Source: Blastocatellia bacterium (GTDB lineage Bacteria > Acidobacteriota > Blastocatellia > Chloracidobacteriales > Chloracidobacteriaceae). From it: DNA of 64,000 nt. Below are positions 25,659 to 35,063 of this stretch, piece by piece (the stretch's first letter is position 1; the number at the start of each line of letters is the position of its first letter). The stretch is taken from NCBI GenBank assembly GCA_019695185.1, contig JAIBAN010000011.1:58848-122847 (forward strand), in the 5' to 3' direction. Position numbers and translations under genes: made by a program. Below the pieces are notes generated by a model. The model saw nothing but the letters and a program-made list of their open reading frames with translations. It ran no database searches and had not been told where the DNA came from.

Positions 25659-26507
25659 ATGTATCCTGCTTCCAATTTGACGGAACGAAAGCTCCGTCCG
25701 CTGTTTAAGCGTGCCTTGATTTGCCTGGTGCTCGGTTTGTGCGCCATGAATATTTCAGGGTGCTTTGTTTACAACAAGCTCAGGGCAAAAGACCTGTTAA
25801 ACACCGGGGCCCGGTTGTACAATGCTGGCAAATATGACAAAGCTGCCGCTATTTTTAAGGAAGCCAGTCAGTTAAACCCCGACCTCTATCAGGCAAAATT
25901 ATTTTACGCCACAGCGCTTCGTTCACAGGTTGCGGGATCAAGCGAAGAAGACAAGAAAATTGCGCGCGAAGCCATTAAGGTGTATGAGGAAATGCTGAAT
26001 GGGGCAATGGCAACCAAATCCGATGCCAAGGATAAGGACTCAGCCATGGCATTTATTGCCGATTTGTACAGCAAGCTTGAGGATCGGGAAAACCAGAAGA
26101 AATGGCTTGAAAGCCGGGCGAAACTGCCAGGTCAGAAGCCAGGTGTGGTGGCGGAATGTTTCTATGCCATTGGGGTAACCTTTTGGGAAGAAGCGCATAA
26201 GGTCAGTGACAAATATGTTGAAGCCAACACCATTCCACCGAAGTATAAACAAACAAAAGACTGGCAGCCAAAAGACAAGGATGATGCCACCAAAAAAACC
26301 ATGGAAGGCATGAAGTATATCAACCAAGCCCTCCAGGCAGATCCCAGTTATGCAAATGCTTACAGCTATTTGAATTTGCTCTACCGGGAACAGATGAAAC
26401 TGGAAGACGACGAAAAGAAAAAAGCCGAATTGGAGAAAATGGCAATTGATGCCACTGAAAAATTCCAGGAATTGAACCGCAAAGCGGCTGCCGAACAGGG
26501 CGGATAA
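25659..26507 (+). CDS. TPR lipoprotein of the TonB-ExbBD cluster
   Basis: 282 residues from the ATG at 25659 (GGGAAGAG upstream). Signal peptide with lipobox ISGC (Cys35). TPR-like repeats follow (LLNTGARLYNAGKYDKAAAIFKEA, GMKYINQALQADPSYANAYSYLN) with a charged C-terminus. Its place directly after exbD and before a strong terminator makes it the last gene of the cluster; TPR lipoproteins could bind peptidoglycan-associated or outer-membrane partners of the motor. That role is inferred from position. Confidence 0.85.
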   Translation: MYPASNLTERKLRPLFKRALICLVLGLCAMNISGCFVYNKLRAKDLLNTGARLYNAGKYDKAAAIFKEASQLNPDLYQAKLFYATALRSQVAGSSEEDKKIAREAIKVYEEMLNGAMATKSDAKDKDSAMAFIADLYSKLEDRENQKKWLESRAKLPGQKPGVVAECFYAIGVTFWEEAHKVSDKYVEANTIPPKYKQTKDWQPKDKDDATKKTMEGMKYINQALQADPSYANAYSYLNLLYREQMKLEDDEKKKAELEKMAIDATEKFQELNRKAAAEQGG

Positions 26508-26546
26508 AGAGGGAATTTGATCCCTTCTGAAATAGTTGGTTTTTTG

Positions 26547-26582
26547 AACGAGCAGACCTGATCAAGGGCTGCTCGTTTTTGT
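26547..26582 (+). terminator. Rho-independent terminator of the TonB-ExbBD cluster
   Basis: AACGAGCAG (26547-26555) pairs with CTGCTCGTT (26569-26577), 13-base loop, followed directly by TTTT. Confidence 0.92.
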
Positions 26583-26763
26583 TTGAAGGGTTTTTCCAGA
26601 GGTCAGCAAGAAATGTTTGCAAAACCACGGATTGGCGATATGCTTACGGTGTCTGCCTGAAGGTTTACCCCCAACACAACCAACAAGCACCCTGATCCCA
26701 CCACTAGCATTTCAGTGAGGGGCAGGATGTTCTTTTCCCTAAATGAGATAGAGGATTCGGTCC

Positions 26764-28953
26764 ATGATTCGGTTTGAGGATATTCTGGAAAAGGTCGAGC
26801 GGTATCACCCCAATGCCGATTTGGACCTCCTACGCCGGGCTTATTTGTTTTCAGCCAAAATGCACAAAGGGCAGGTACGAAAATCAGGGGAACCGTATCT
26901 GGCCCATCCGATAGAGGTAGCCAATATACTGGCGGACATGAAGTTGGATGAAATCTGCATCAGTACGGGGCTACTGCACGATGTGGTAGAAGACACCCAT
27001 GTGACTTTGGAGGAACTGGAAGCTCAATTTGGCAAGGAAATCTCAGGGTTGGTGGATGGACTGACCAAAATCTCCCAAATCGAACATGCCAATCGGGAGG
27101 AGCGGCAGGCGGAAACAGTTCGCAAAATGCTGCTGGCAATGGTAGGTGACATCCGGGTCATCCTGGTCAAATTGGCGGATCGGTTGCACAACATGCGGAC
27201 CATGGATTTCCTGCCGCCGGAAAAAAGAGCGATCAAATCACAGGAAACACTCGATATCTATGCTCCCATGGCCCACCGCCTGGGAATGGGGAAAATTCGG
27301 GGTGAGTTGGAGGACCTGAGTTTCAAATACCTGTACCCGGATGATTACCTGCAACTGAAAAATGTTATTGATAAACGACGGGAAAAACTGGAAGCCCTGT
27401 TGGAGGAAGTAAAACAGGGAATCACGACCCACATGGCAGAGTCAGGTATTCACATTGTTCGCATTGAAGGCCGAATCAAACGGTTGTACAGCCTGTTTAT
27501 GAAGTTGAAACGGCAAGGGATTCCCTTTGACCAGGTGTATGACCTGATGGCAGTGCGGGTCATTACAGAAACATTGCCTGATTGTTATGCAGCCTTGGGG
27601 GTAATTCACAACATGTGGAAACCGGTTCCGGGCCGGTTCAAAGACTGGATTGCAATACCACGCAACAATCTCTACCAGTCCCTTCACACCTCGGTGGTCA
27701 GTGAAAACGGCCAAGCGTTTGAAATTCAGATTCGAACGGCTGAAATGCACAAAATTGCCGAAGAAGGTATTGCCGCACATTGGAAATACAAGGAAGGCAA
27801 GTCAGGGGTCCAACAACGGGACGATGAAATGTACCTGTGGCTGAAGCGGTTGGTGGAATGGCAACAGGAGGTTTCGGATTCACGGGAATTTCTGGACGAC
27901 CTGAAGGCCAACCTTTATCCGCAGGATGTCTATGCGTTTACACCAAAAGGAAAAATTCTGGAATTGCCACGGGGGGCAACTCCGATAGACTTTGCCTATG
28001 CCATTCACAGTGATGTCGGGCAATGTTGTGTCGGAGCCAGGGTCAATGGCCATATTGTCAAACTGTCCTACCAGTTGAAAAACGGCGATGTCGTGGAAAT
28101 TCTGACTTCCCCCAATGCGCGCCCTTCGCGTGATTGGCTGAAAATCGTCCAGACCGGCAAGGCCCGCAATCGGATCCGCAAATACCTGGCAGAGAGTGAG
28201 CGCCACCGAGCATTGGAAATCGGGCGTAAACTGTTGGACCGTGAGGCTGAACGTTTCAAGCTCAATGTGAAAAAGGAATTGAGCGACATGGAACTGCAAC
28301 GGGTGGCTCCGGATTATGGGTTCCAACGGGCTGAAGACATTATTTCTGCGATTGGTTACGGAAAAATCGAAGCCCGCACTGTCATTGCAAAAATTATTCC
28401 CCAGGCCAAACTGGAAGAGGCTGACGGAGCTTCCAAAAATGAAACGGGAAGTCTGGCGCAAGTCGGAAAATTTATCAGAAAGGTCATGCGGTTGGGGAAA
28501 GACCGCATCCAGGTGCGGGGGACCGACGATATCATGGTTTTCCGGGCACGTTGCTGCAACCCAATCCGGGGTGAGAAAATTATTGGATACATTACCCGTG
28601 GCAAAGGAGTGGCAGTTCATCGAGCAACTTGTGCCAACGCCAAAAATTTAATGATAAACCGGGAACGAATGGTGGATGTCGAGTGGGTCGAAGAAGACAC
28701 TATGTCCTCGTCCTATGCTGTCAACTTATCGGTTGTCACAGAAAACCGGCAGGGGATGCTGGCTGACTTGACCACGGCTATTTCCAATATCAAAACCGAT
28801 ATCCGGGACGCCCATGCTTCGGTCACAGATGATGGCCGGGGCCGCATTGACATCACAGCCGAGGTGTACGACTTGAAACATCTGGAGCGGGTGATGCGGG
28901 CGGTTCGTTCGGTTTCGGGTGTTGTTGCCGTGGAGCGAACCACAGAGAACTGA
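26764..28953 (+). CDS. rel: Bifunctional (p)ppGpp synthetase/hydrolase, Rel/SpoT type
   Basis: 729 residues. The N-terminal HD hydrolase domain is intact (His48, His72-Asp73 in LLHDVVEDTH, and KLADRLHNMRTM). The synthetase domain has GRIKRLYSLFMKLKRQG, YDLMAVRVI and EIQIRTAEMHKIAEEGIAAHW. TGS (DVYAFTPKGKILELPRGAT), a zinc-finger/helical part with RCCNPIRGEKIIGYITRGKG and a C-terminal ACT domain (about 655-728) complete the long-form architecture. As the hydrolase site looks intact it should both make and degrade the alarmone in the stringent response. AGAGGA lies about nine bases upstream of the ATG. Monocistronic by context. Confidence 0.97.
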   Translation: MIRFEDILEKVERYHPNADLDLLRRAYLFSAKMHKGQVRKSGEPYLAHPIEVANILADMKLDEICISTGLLHDVVEDTHVTLEELEAQFGKEISGLVDGLTKISQIEHANREERQAETVRKMLLAMVGDIRVILVKLADRLHNMRTMDFLPPEKRAIKSQETLDIYAPMAHRLGMGKIRGELEDLSFKYLYPDDYLQLKNVIDKRREKLEALLEEVKQGITTHMAESGIHIVRIEGRIKRLYSLFMKLKRQGIPFDQVYDLMAVRVITETLPDCYAALGVIHNMWKPVPGRFKDWIAIPRNNLYQSLHTSVVSENGQAFEIQIRTAEMHKIAEEGIAAHWKYKEGKSGVQQRDDEMYLWLKRLVEWQQEVSDSREFLDDLKANLYPQDVYAFTPKGKILELPRGATPIDFAYAIHSDVGQCCVGARVNGHIVKLSYQLKNGDVVEILTSPNARPSRDWLKIVQTGKARNRIRKYLAESERHRALEIGRKLLDREAERFKLNVKKELSDMELQRVAPDYGFQRAEDIISAIGYGKIEARTVIAKIIPQAKLEEADGASKNETGSLAQVGKFIRKVMRLGKDRIQVRGTDDIMVFRARCCNPIRGEKIIGYITRGKGVAVHRATCANAKNLMINRERMVDVEWVEEDTMSSSYAVNLSVVTENRQGMLADLTTAISNIKTDIRDAHASVTDDGRGRIDITAEVYDLKHLERVMRAVRSVSGVVAVERTTEN

Positions 28954-29012
28954 GGTGTAGGGATTTTGTCATTGGGAGTTAAGCATTCATAGCCGGATTT
29001 CTGAAATTCGAA

Positions 29013-29080
29013 AACCCTGAACCCTGAACCCTGAACCCTGAACCTTGAACCCTGAACCCTGAACCCTGAACCCTGAACCC
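29013..29080. repeat. Heptad array H, unit CCCTGAA, single arm
   Basis: Nine and a half tandem CCCTGAA units (one CCTTGAA variant) end four bases before the GH13 start codon. No opposing arm is seen after the rel stop codon, so this is a one-armed example. Confidence 0.92.
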
Positions 29081-29084
29081 CAGC

Positions 29085-30503
29085 ATGATTCTTTACGAAA
29101 TCAATGCCCGGCTGAACGGGCGCACCTTTGATGAATACACCACGGCCTATCTGAATTCGCTGAAGGCGCTGCATTTCGATGTCATCTGGTTGATGGGGGT
29201 ATGGGAAATCAGTCCCCAGGCTTTGCTCCAGTCGAAACAGTATGCGCCCGATTTTGAGGGTTCTCCCTATGCTATTTTTCGGTATGAGTTCAACCCCATA
29301 CTGGGAAATCGGGCAGCTTTTCGGAGGCTCTGTGAACGGGCACACGGAGCGGGACTGAAAGTAGTGGTGGATTTTGTTCCCAACCATCTGGCCTTGGACG
29401 CCCCTCTGATTGATGAACATCCGGATTTCGTCATGCACAGCGCCCCGAAACTCCGGCATGAAACCGAAACGGATTACTATACACATCCTTCCGGACTCCG
29501 GCTGGCGCATGGAAAAGACCCTTACTTCCCCGGCTGGAACGACACCGTTCAACTGGATTATTCAAACCCCGGTTTACGCGCTTACATGCGAAAGGTGCTG
29601 GAAGACATTGCCGCCTGCGCCGATGGGGTCCGCTGTGATATGGCCATGCTGGTCCTGCGGGAGCAGGTGAAGCACCAGTGGTATCCAAACCTGCCTTCCC
29701 GGACTTTTGACAAGAGAATGCCACGCGAATTCTGGGACCGCGCCATTACCGCCGCCCGGAATGTCAATCCTGATTTTTTATTTATTGCCGAGGCTTATTG
29801 GGACACAGAACCGAAATTGCGAAATCTGGGTTTTGACTACACCTATCACAAGCGCTTGTATGATGCGCTGCTTTCAGATAAGCCGTTTCAACGAACCAGA
29901 CACCATTTGGCTCACGCAACCAATGCATTTTTACAGCATTCGGTTCATTTTATGGAAAACCATGACGAAGACCGGCTTGCCGCCCGCTTAGCTCCTTTGG
30001 CCGCCCGGCGGGCGGTTTTTCTGTCGGGCCTGTTGCCTGGCATGCTGCTGATTCATCAGGGGCAGATGGAGGGAATTACCGAAAAGGTACCGGTGCAGCG
30101 GGTCAAATTTGTGAAACGTCACAAGGTAGACAAGGAGTTACGGGTCTTTTACGCAGACATGTTAAAGACCGTCGCCCATTCGTTGTTTCGGCAGGGAAGC
30201 TGGCTGGCCGCCGATTCCAATTGTCCGGAGATAGTGTGTTTCTGGCGGCATTACCGCAACCAGTATGCTTTGATTTTGGCACCGGTGGGCGAGGCGGCAG
30301 TCCATCTCCCCGAACGAATCCAAATCACTCTCCCCACTCCGTTGTTGGAAAGCCCAGGTGTGCAGATTTCCAGCGGATGGCGGTCATATCCCTTAACCCA
30401 GGTGAAAATCACTGAGGCTGGTTTACTCCTCCGGCGTGATGAAGTGACAGCCTGTCTGAATGCCCAGGGCATTGGATTGATTACCTTTACTTCCCTTCGG
30501 TAA
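29085..30503 (+). CDS. GH13 alpha-amylase-family glycoside hydrolase
   Basis: 472 residues without signal peptide, so cytosolic. The four GH13 regions are present: VVVDFVPNH (region I), DGVRCDMAM with nucleophile Asp185 (II), FIAEAYW with acid/base Glu236 (III) and FMENHDEDR with Asp294 (IV). The domain starts at the very N-terminus and the C-terminal beta domain is short. Specificity (amylase, trehalose or glucan-modifying) cannot be read from this sequence alone. The ATG lies four bases after array H with no Shine-Dalgarno sequence. Confidence 0.9.
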   Translation: MILYEINARLNGRTFDEYTTAYLNSLKALHFDVIWLMGVWEISPQALLQSKQYAPDFEGSPYAIFRYEFNPILGNRAAFRRLCERAHGAGLKVVVDFVPNHLALDAPLIDEHPDFVMHSAPKLRHETETDYYTHPSGLRLAHGKDPYFPGWNDTVQLDYSNPGLRAYMRKVLEDIAACADGVRCDMAMLVLREQVKHQWYPNLPSRTFDKRMPREFWDRAITAARNVNPDFLFIAEAYWDTEPKLRNLGFDYTYHKRLYDALLSDKPFQRTRHHLAHATNAFLQHSVHFMENHDEDRLAARLAPLAARRAVFLSGLLPGMLLIHQGQMEGITEKVPVQRVKFVKRHKVDKELRVFYADMLKTVAHSLFRQGSWLAADSNCPEIVCFWRHYRNQYALILAPVGEAAVHLPERIQITLPTPLLESPGVQISSGWRSYPLTQVKITEAGLLLRRDEVTACLNAQGIGLITFTSLR

Positions 30504-30538
30504 AAATTGACACGTTTTTGCGGTGAACCGGCAGAAAG

Positions 30539-30561
30539 AGGGCGACAGCCCTGGGCGGCCT
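30539..30561. repeat. Short hairpin element, copy 1 (AGGGCGACAGCCCTGGGCGG)
   Basis: AGGGC-GACA-GCCCT hairpin followed by GGGCGGC. A related element (AGGGCGTGAGAGCCCTGGGA) occurs at 48565-48584. Two copies suggest a small dispersed repeat. Confidence 0.45.
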
Positions 30562-30595
30562 TCGGTTTGGGTGATAGAAAAAGGGAGGAATCCAG

Positions 30596-31504
30596 GTGAA
30601 AAAAGACCAACCGGTGTTACCGGTCCAGCGGTTCCAACGACTGGTTGAGGTGTTAAATTGTCCCGCCTGTGGCCGGAGTGAGTTCCGGTTTGACCCGGCA
30701 GGACCTTGCCAGACCATGGCCTGGGAACCGGCTGGGACCGTGAACTGTTTGCGCTGCAGTATGGTCTTTCCCATTGAAGAAGGGGTTCTCAACATGCTGC
30801 CGCATGGGACCGCCGGATTGACACTGGCCCAGTGGAGCGGGCAAACCAGGGCTGTCTCCTGGCTTTATGAACGAATCTGGCGCAAGAACGCCCTTACGCT
30901 TTTAACCGGAGAGGATTTCCCCCCTGCACGGGAATATGAAATGCTGCGGCAAGGGTTAAAACCGGCGTTGCAGCTTGCGGGCGGTGTATTTGTTGATTTG
31001 GGCTGTTCCACCGGGTATTACGGGCGTGGGGTGGCAGCGGCCATGGCCCAGGCGGGCCTGCTGACCAGCCCTTCATGTATTGTGGGGGTGGATATTTCAC
31101 GCCGCATGCTCAGTCAGGCACGGGAATTTGCCCGACGGAGCGGAACGCTGGGACATACTTTTTTTGTGTTGGCCGATGCAGCGCATTTGCCCTTGTGTGA
31201 CCATAGTGTGGCTGCTCTTGTGTGTGGCGGATCCTTAAACGAATATCGGGACCCAGGCCGCGTGCTGGCAGAGGGGGCGCGAGTGCTTTGGTTGGAACAG
31301 GGGCGCTATTTTGTCATGAATTTACTGGAGCCCACCGATGCCTGGGCTCGGCTGACCCGCAAAACCATGACCTTTGGCAGCGGCCTCAAGTTTTTTACCC
31401 GCCCACAATTGGATGCCATGTTTGCCAGGGCCGGACTCACCAAACTTCACGGCATGGATTTTGGCATGGTGGCTTTTTCCGAGTTATCGGTTACTCCCAA
31501 GTGA
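30596..31504 (+). CDS. SAM-dependent methyltransferase with N-terminal zinc ribbon
   Basis: GTG start with GGGAGGA six bases upstream; 302 residues. The N-terminal part has two Cys pairs (CPACG and CLRC) of a Trm112-like zinc ribbon ending in the EEGVLNML block. The methyltransferase fold contains motif I VDLGCSTGYYGRGV, IVGVDISRRMLSQA (motif II) and VLADAAHLPLCDHS (motif III), typical of the class I Methyltransf_11 group related to UbiE and ribosomal RNA guanine methylases. Substrate unknown. Confidence 0.85.
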   Translation: MKKDQPVLPVQRFQRLVEVLNCPACGRSEFRFDPAGPCQTMAWEPAGTVNCLRCSMVFPIEEGVLNMLPHGTAGLTLAQWSGQTRAVSWLYERIWRKNALTLLTGEDFPPAREYEMLRQGLKPALQLAGGVFVDLGCSTGYYGRGVAAAMAQAGLLTSPSCIVGVDISRRMLSQAREFARRSGTLGHTFFVLADAAHLPLCDHSVAALVCGGSLNEYRDPGRVLAEGARVLWLEQGRYFVMNLLEPTDAWARLTRKTMTFGSGLKFFTRPQLDAMFARAGLTKLHGMDFGMVAFSELSVTPK

Positions 31505-31889
31505 GCCTGAAATGCCTTGATGGGCTGGGTGCCGGCACCACCTCATGGCGGAAATCAAGGTGGAGACCGGGAACCGACGATTGTTTTTTTTGAGGCTTTT
31601 CGCAATAGTTGTTTGCTGAATCAGGTTTTTTGGGGAAAAATCAAAAATTTCCGGTTGAATCTGCGCGAAAAAATGAAAAACCAGCTAGTCCGTCCACATT
31701 TCCACAAAGGGGTTTGAAAAAAACAGCCAGTGAGGTATGGGTTTGGGGGTTGAAGAAGCGTTGAAGTTGGGGTGACCCCGTGACAACCGGTACCGTCTGT
31801 CACAATTTTCAAACCCAAAACCTGAAACCTGAAACCGAAATCGGGGTCGTTTTCTACCACATCACTAGGAAAGCCAAGAAGCCTTCATT
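31505..31889. other. 385-base intergenic region before the sensor kinase
   Basis: No gene is seen. It holds a degenerate AAACCTG repeat (31810-31838) whose complement TCAGGTTTT occurs at 31621-31629, possibly a decayed paired array, and an imperfect 24-base palindrome (31780-31803, GTGACA...TGTCAC, 10 of 12 positions symmetric) about 85 bases before the kinase start that could be an operator. Confidence 0.5.
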
Positions 31890-34800
31890 ATGAGTGTCAG
31901 GAGTTCAAAAAACTTCACGGGAGCACCCTTCTTTTTTTATGCCTTAGTGGTATTGGGGGTCGTGTTGGCGGGATTCTATGGTTTTGCCGGGTTCATGGTG
32001 TTCAAATATGGGTATTTGACTAAGGATTTTGGATGGGAGCATGCAGTCCAGGCTGATGGGGTGTATGTGACACGGGTGGACCCGAATGGACCGGCTGCCG
32101 GAAAGTTGCAAGTGGGGGACCAGATTGTCAAACTTCAGGGAGAGAATCGGTTAGTGGGTGGGGCACGGGAACGGTCGTTCTGGCTGGTCCAGCGGGGAAT
32201 CCCGGCTGGCTCCACTTATTCCATCCATGTTGTCCGCTATAATCCGGAAATCCGGTTTGAGTTACACACTCAATTGATACAGGACTCCCGTCATTTGGGA
32301 CCCATGCTTTGCTTTCTGGTCGTCAGCCTTTCATTTTTCATTGTGGGATTAATGATTGGTTTGCTCAAACCGGAGGACCGGGTCGCACGGCTGGCCAGTA
32401 TTGCCTCGCTTTCCATGGCGGCCATCCCCTATTTCAAAATCCTGGAACCCATTGATGTGTTCTTCACAACGGGTGAATTGGGTTTTTACTACTTGACCAT
32501 CAGCATTTTTCCTTTCTATCTGGCATTTGCCTATCATTTTTATTACCGCTTTCCACATGAAGCCCCGTTGGGGCGGGGCTGGACCACATTGTTGTGTTTG
32601 CTCTACACCTGGAGCACTTTCCTGTGGATGGGCTACCGGTTGCTGGATTATCTAACCCTACAACCCTTGAGCCATGCCCTTTCCACCTTTTCTGACAATC
32701 ACACCTTGTTTGTGTTGTTGGAGCGAATGACCAGTCTGTTTTATCTGGTCGGTCTGGTAGCAATTTGCAGTGTAATTACACGGAACTATCGGCTGGTTCA
32801 GGAAATTGACCAGCGGCGACGGATAAAATGGATTGTCTATAGCACGGCAGCCGGGGTGATTCCCTTTGTCGGGTTGATTTTGTTGGAACTGGCAGTGCCG
32901 GAGGCCAAGCGGACTGCGTTCACGACCGGCGGTACCTATCAGGGGCTTTCCTATTTTTCAGAACTGGCACCAATGGCAATTCCCGTCACCTTGGGATTTA
33001 CCATCATTAAACATAGGGTGTTTGACATTCAGGTGGTCATCCGGCGCGGGGTCCAGTACCTGCTGGCCAAAAACGCGCTGCGGGCTTTTTTCATGCTGCC
33101 CTTGGTTGGTTTTGGGGTTGCAGTCATTTCCAATCCTGACCGGACGGTCAAGGAAATCCTGTTCCAGAATCCATTTTTATTTGCCTTGTTTGTTTCCGGT
33201 GCAGTCGGGTTACGCTTTCGCCAGCAGGTCGGAGACTGGATTGACCGGAAGTTTTTCCGGGAAGCCTATAATCAAGAGCAGATTATGCTCCGGCTGATTC
33301 GGGAAATGACGGAACTGGAATCATTTGGGGCGATTTCCAAACTGGTGAATCGTGAGATTGATGCTGCCCTGCACCCCAAAACCTTCTATGTTTTCCAAAG
33401 TGAACAACATGTTTCAGACCAGACAAGGGCCTTTACTTCAGTCTATTCCACTGGGAGATTGATTTCGCAACTGGCCATTCCCGATGATTTCAGGCTGCTG
33501 AAAGTCATCGAACAGGAAGAGCAGATACTGGCCTATCCGTTTTCCCGGCAGGCAGACCTGCCCGGACATGAGCTTGAATGGCTGGAGGAACTGGGCATCA
33601 ACCTGATAGTGCCGATGATGTCAACCGACCATCACCTGATGGGGTTGCTCCTGTTGGGTGAAAAAAAATCGGAGGAGCCTTATTCACCCACGGATTGCAA
33701 ACTGCTCCAGGTAATTGCCGGACAGATTGCGGTCGTGTTGGAAAACAGCCGGCTCAAGGAACGGGTCAATCAGGAACAGACCATCCGCCAGAAAGTGCTG
33801 GAACGGTTCGAGGAACAAAACATCAATGTCGTCAAGGAATGCCCCAAATGTGGGTACTGCTATGACAGCAATGTAGCCAACTGTACCCGCGACAACGAAC
33901 CGCTGGTTTTTTCCCTGGCGGTGGAACGGGTTTTGGAAGGGAAATACCGGCTGGAACGGCAGGTTGGGAAAGGCGGCATGGGGGCGGTGTATGAGGCCCA
34001 GGACATCCGGCTCAACCGCAAAGTGGCGGTTAAAATCATTCTTGGAAACTATTTTGGTGACCAGACCGCCCTCAAACGATTTGAACGTGAGGCCCGGTCC
34101 TGTGCCAAACTGAACCATCCCAACATCATCGCCGTCTATGATTATGGTCGGACCAAAACCGACGGGGCGTATTTGGTGATGGAATTGGTACAGGGCACTT
34201 CGCTGCGGTCGGAGCTGAAACGGTTGGGGAGCCTGCCGGCGGAACGAACTGCCCGTATTTTTACCCAGTTATGTGAAGGTATCAAAGTTGCCCATGCGGC
34301 CGGGGTGGTGCATCGTGACCTGAAACCGGACAATATTCTGATTCTGAACTCCGGAACCAGCCAGGAACAAATCAAGGTTCTGGATTTCGGGTTGGCAAAG
34401 ACCCGCATAACCGAACCTGACGAAGTGCCAAACCTCACCAAACCGGGAGTCATGATGGGCACCGTCGGCTATATGTCACCCGAACAGTTCAACGGTGAGG
34501 AAGTGGATGACCGTTCGGATGTGTTCACCATTGGGGTGATGGCTGTGGAGGTTCTGACCGGGGAATTGCCGTTCAAGAAGCGCACCCTTAACGAATATTT
34601 GTCTTCCTTGTTGTTTGAGGAATTTCATCTGACCGGTGAGCCGCCCGAAATCAAAAAACTGGATCAGATATTACAGCGTTGTCTGGCCAAGGAACCCAAC
34701 GAACGCTATCAATCCGTGCGGGCTTTGCAATTGGATTTGATTCCGGCCCTGGAGCGCTTCCCAGCCTTCAAAGTACTTTCTGCTGAAGAAGCTGAAGCCA

Positions 34801-34928
34801 GTACGCTCCATGATTCAAACCAGACCCTGACCGGCGAAAACCAAACTCTGACTGGCGAGAACCGGAACGACACCACCGATGGCACCCAAACCAAACAGTT
34901 TTCGAATGACCAAACCACCGCTGGATAA
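31890..34928 (+). CDS. Membrane sensor Ser/Thr kinase: PDZ, multi-helix membrane region, GAF, zinc ribbon, PknB-type kinase
   Basis: 1012 residues. Order of parts: membrane helix (about 14-38); PDZ domain (about 50-125, with VDPNGPAAGKLQVGDQIVKL); seven to eight further membrane helices (about 135-440); a GAF domain (about 455-635); a Cys4 zinc ribbon (Cys651, 654, 657, 665); a kinase domain (about 690-960) with VGKGGMGAVYEA, VAVKII, VHRDLKPDN (about 806-814) and VLDFGLAK; then a disordered tail with a QTLTGEN repeat. The PDZ-membrane-GAF front end is the type usually seen on histidine kinases, but here the output is a Ser/Thr kinase. It should sense an envelope or ligand signal and phosphorylate cytosolic proteins. 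FHA proteins at the window start are possible readers. Confidence 0.9.
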   Translation: MSVRSSKNFTGAPFFFYALVVLGVVLAGFYGFAGFMVFKYGYLTKDFGWEHAVQADGVYVTRVDPNGPAAGKLQVGDQIVKLQGENRLVGGARERSFWLVQRGIPAGSTYSIHVVRYNPEIRFELHTQLIQDSRHLGPMLCFLVVSLSFFIVGLMIGLLKPEDRVARLASIASLSMAAIPYFKILEPIDVFFTTGELGFYYLTISIFPFYLAFAYHFYYRFPHEAPLGRGWTTLLCLLYTWSTFLWMGYRLLDYLTLQPLSHALSTFSDNHTLFVLLERMTSLFYLVGLVAICSVITRNYRLVQEIDQRRRIKWIVYSTAAGVIPFVGLILLELAVPEAKRTAFTTGGTYQGLSYFSELAPMAIPVTLGFTIIKHRVFDIQVVIRRGVQYLLAKNALRAFFMLPLVGFGVAVISNPDRTVKEILFQNPFLFALFVSGAVGLRFRQQVGDWIDRKFFREAYNQEQIMLRLIREMTELESFGAISKLVNREIDAALHPKTFYVFQSEQHVSDQTRAFTSVYSTGRLISQLAIPDDFRLLKVIEQEEQILAYPFSRQADLPGHELEWLEELGINLIVPMMSTDHHLMGLLLLGEKKSEEPYSPTDCKLLQVIAGQIAVVLENSRLKERVNQEQTIRQKVLERFEEQNINVVKECPKCGYCYDSNVANCTRDNEPLVFSLAVERVLEGKYRLERQVGKGGMGAVYEAQDIRLNRKVAVKIILGNYFGDQTALKRFEREARSCAKLNHPNIIAVYDYGRTKTDGAYLVMELVQGTSLRSELKRLGSLPAERTARIFTQLCEGIKVAHAAGVVHRDLKPDNILILNSGTSQEQIKVLDFGLAKTRITEPDEVPNLTKPGVMMGTVGYMSPEQFNGEEVDDRSDVFTIGVMAVEVLTGELPFKKRTLNEYLSSLLFEEFHLTGEPPEIKKLDQILQRCLAKEPNERYQSVRALQLDLIPALERFPAFKVLSAEEAEASTLHDSNQTLTGENQTLTGENRNDTTDGTQTKQFSNDQTTAG

Positions 34929-34931
34929 AGT

Positions 34932-35060
34932 CATTTGCCATTGTCCATTTGCGATTTGCCAATTGGCAATCACAAGGAAGTGTTGTTTTTCTGTTGTTGA
35001 AAAAATTCCCTGCTGGCCAGGAAAAAACATCACAAATGGCAAATGGCAAATGGCAAATGA
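34932..35060. repeat. Paired heptad array I, unit GGCAAAT
   Basis: Degenerate ATTTGCC/ATTTGCG units at 34932-34967 follow the kinase stop by three bases; three GGCAAAT units at 35033-35060 end just before the queA start. Loop about 65 bases. Confidence 0.85.
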
Positions 35061-35063
35061 ATA

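Noticed and set aside
26628..26655. A third ECF-type promoter before rel (GTCTGC at 26650)
   Set aside because: The -35 position reads CGGAT instead of GGAAC.
31780..31803. Imperfect 24-base palindrome as a confirmed operator
   Set aside because: Only 10 of 12 positions are symmetric, no promoter boxes are recognisable next to it and no second copy exists; mentioned only within the gap entry.
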